A stretch of DNA of 64,000 nt from Larix kaempferi (lineage: Eukaryota > Streptophyta > Pinopsida > Pinales > Pinaceae), in assembly GCA_027924585.1 (NCBI GenBank), contig BSBM01000370.1, positions 29,595,501 through 29,659,500 on the forward strand. Reading direction: 5' to 3'. How positions within the stretch are numbered: position 1 is the stretch's first letter; each line of letters opens with the position of its first letter. Made by a program: the position numbers and the translations under genes. The notes beneath the pieces are model-generated. The model saw nothing but the letters and a program-made list of their open reading frames with translations. It was not told the DNA's origin and did not search any database. Positions 61,950 through 64,000 of the stretch are shown piece by piece.

Positions 61950-62898
61950 GGATTGAAATACAGGGACACCCACAAGAGAAAATTCACTATTTCGGTGAGC
62001 GCCTTTACCAATGAAAAACAACCAATCGATTTGGTACAATTCTGAGATTATTTCACATAAAAGGCCTGCAATAACAGGCTTGCTAAAACATGAAATTTGT
62101 CAAAGTCAACAATGCAAATTCATTGCGTAGGTTCTTAACTTACACTCATGCGAACCAATGAAAGCCAAATTATGGAATTCAATTTCTACCAATCTACCTA
62201 CATGATTGAGATTTATTTTGTTTTTAATGCTTAAGTTCAAGTGTGATGGAATCTTGGGAATCCTCGTTGTAGATTCAGATTCGTTATTAAGAAAAGAGAG
62301 ATTATTTGAGTGGACTTGGCAACCTGCGGAGAATGGGAGCACTGTATAGCATCTTAATCTAAGATATCTATAGTGGGAATTTGGTTGTAAGCGTGGTATT
62401 CCATGGAATTTACAGCCAGAAAACGCTGAGACGAAAGAATTTTGAAGCTTCCACAGGCCTCTAATTACTTAAATCATTTCATTTCATGGCTGTCAATGGT
62501 TATTGGTTAGACTCGGTGATTAACAGCGATACACCACTCATAGATATCGAACTCTCCAAAAATACATAAATAGTGATGATTGGCACACATTTAAAAATAC
62601 ATAACTAGTAATGATTGGCACACTTAAAGGAGAATGGCAAAATCTATATTAAGCAGTATTCTAGATGTTAAGATAGGCAGTGTTGTAGATGTTAGAATTT
62701 TTTGAACTTTTTCAGTGTCTTTTTTTCAATTTGTTTTTTTAACAGAATATTGTAGAAATTTTAGATTAATTCTTTTTAGAATTTTCAAACCTTTTTTTGG
62801 GGGGTCTTTTTCTCAATATGTATTTTACAGAATAGTGCAGAAATTTTAGATTAATTCTTGAAAAGGTATATGGCATTTGTTAAACTTGCATAATCTGA
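61950..62898. other. Upstream sequence of permease exon, copy 2
   Basis: Counterpart of 46153-47065. Includes an extra near-repeat AGGCAGTGTTGTAGATGTTAG (62672) not seen in copy 1. No gene. Confidence 0.5.
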
Positions 62899-63044
62899 GT
62901 GAATATTTGAGGATGCTCAATTTATTTTTGCATTCAAAAACATGATTTGAACACTTCAAAATTCAGATTTTGAAAAGGAAAAAAATATTAGTCAAATTTA
63001 GATAAAAAATCTAATACAATTATCCTCAGAAACAGGATTCGTTG
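62899..63044. other. Single-copy flank right of the duplication
   Basis: AT-rich, no gene seen. First sequence after the tandem duplication. Confidence 0.4.
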
Positions 63045-63235
63045 ATAACCCTTGCCGTGTCCCGAATCGGTCGAATCGGACACGATTCGATTGGAATTCG
63101 TGTCCGATTCGACCTTGCATCGAATCCTGAATCGGGACACGAACTTAACAACGAATCGGACACGCAGTTGCATCGAATCCCGACTGTCGGACACGTTTTT
63201 GAAAAACAGGACACGTTTTTGGCGGAGAAGGGCGT
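63045..63235. repeat. GGACACG / GAATCGG motif block with long hairpin
   Basis: About ten copies of CGGACACG/GTGTCCG and CGAATC/GATTCG in both orientations. A strong inverted repeat is CGAATCGGACACGATTCG (63073) against AATTCGTGTCCGATTCG (63095). Dense subterminal motifs in both directions are typical of the ends of hAT- or Mutator-like elements, but I could not find matching termini. Confidence 0.55.
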
Positions 63236-64000
63236 CCGGGTTCACTTAAAAATAGAAATTTGCCTTTCTTTTTGTCATTTGCAAGGAAGCATTTGGTTGA
63301 GAGCATTTGCATTTGGTCGAAGGATGGACGCTTGACACTAAAGTAGAGAGGAAGCATCTTTTTAATTCCTCCATTTCCTGAGATTTTAGAGATGCAATTT
63401 CTGAAACTTGCACACATTTCAAAAACGTTTCCAATACCCATGCAACATAGAGTGAGGTGTAAGAGAAGCAAGTAGTGTACTACAACATAAATGTTAACCT
63501 AGAAATATTTCTTCCGTGAGGTAGGAAAATTAGTGTCCCTAAGAATTATGTAAGGTGTTCAAAAGGTATGAATGTCCACTTTACATAGGATCATCCAACA
63601 TACTTTTATTTTCAACCTTTAAGTCGCAAGTAATAACATATTCCACTAGTGTTTAGTCTCATTCGGGAGGACCCCTCTCTATCTCCATTACCTTTAAAAA
63701 TAAAGATAATTGGTCTTGTTTCTCAGAGAGACAGTTTCCTTTAACGACGAGGATTGCATTGCTCCTCCAAATGTACTAGTTTGATCAGATTTCCTTCAAC
63801 CTACCTTGCCCAATGGGAATGTCTGGCATCAAGCAAATATTGGAGATATTGACATGGACAATAGCAAATTGGTCAAACAGTACCCTCTTACATAAGTTGC
63901 CCCATAGTCAGATTGTCATATTAGTTTCAATATTCAACAAAGGGTCACTAATTATGTATACATTTTGATTTTGATGACTTAATGAGAAATATGGTTCCGA
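63236..64000. other. Unassigned right edge
   Basis: No convincing coding region, LTR end or RNA gene. Open frames of about 100 codons at 63145-63471 overlap the motif block and look fortuitous. Confidence 0.4.

Larger units (their letters stand above)
47066..62898. repeat. Tandem duplication, copy 2
   Basis: Contains hAT part 1, LTR A3, hAT part 2, a small LTR element, unassigned DNA and the second permease exon. It is longer than copy 1 because of inserts at 47876-50598, 51902-56144 and 58803-60554, and because copy 1 lost its centre. Confidence 0.8.

Overview
This window looks like nuclear DNA of a plant with a large, repeat-filled genome. It has plant-type Ty3/gypsy and Ty1/copia retroelements, hAT transposase remains, and broken pieces of three ordinary plant genes: ureide permease, LKR/SDH (lysine-ketoglutarate reductase/saccharopine dehydrogenase) and the A subunit of protein phosphatase 2A (PP2A). 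The giant LTRs and deep nesting would suit a gymnosperm, but that is inference. I found no gene that looks intact and functional, and no rRNA, tRNA or CRISPR array.

Left part (1-34979). A minus-strand Ty3/gypsy element (G2: gag, protease, an RNase H) runs off the left edge. Its 4.2-kb LTR ends at 7295 inside a plus-strand copia element (gag plus protease only). The copia 3' LTR is interrupted by a 4.5-kb solo LTR (family B, copy B1). From about 14817 to 34979 lie four pieces of one host LTR (C). They are separated by a complete Tekay-like chromovirus G1 (15631-24943, TSD AGAGA, LTRs about 98% identical, gag-pol broken), by solo LTR A1 (25085-29580, itself carrying a 1.18-kb terminal-inverted-repeat element), and by solo LTR B2 (29877-34083).

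Middle and right part (34980-62898). After another LTR-like block (H), a stretch has been duplicated in tandem: copy 1 is about 38438-47067 and copy 2 about 47066-62898. The ancestral unit was a hAT transposase gene split by a solo LTR of family A, some unassigned DNA, and the first coding exon of a ureide permease on the minus strand. Copy 1 then lost its centre by a deletion that fused LTR A2 to a truncated B4, next to an LTR remnant (D). Copy 2 gained a 2.7-kb element (47876-50598), solo LTR B3 and a small LTR element of the TRIM type (58803-60554).

The most interesting item is the 2.7-kb element. It has TG...CA ends, a perfect 5-bp GGTGG target duplication proven by the empty site in copy 1, and a minus-strand TATA box. 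It carries intronless fragments of LKR/SDH and PP2A-A, head to tail in the same frame, separated by one TAG. A second notable item is a CpG-rich 31-bp tandem array in the G1 leader that stays open over long stretches in several frames on both strands.

Right edge (62899-64000). Beyond the duplication there is unassigned AT-rich DNA with one block of GGACACG/GAATCGG motifs that forms a long hairpin. All family assignments come from motifs read by eye. Percent identities are estimates.
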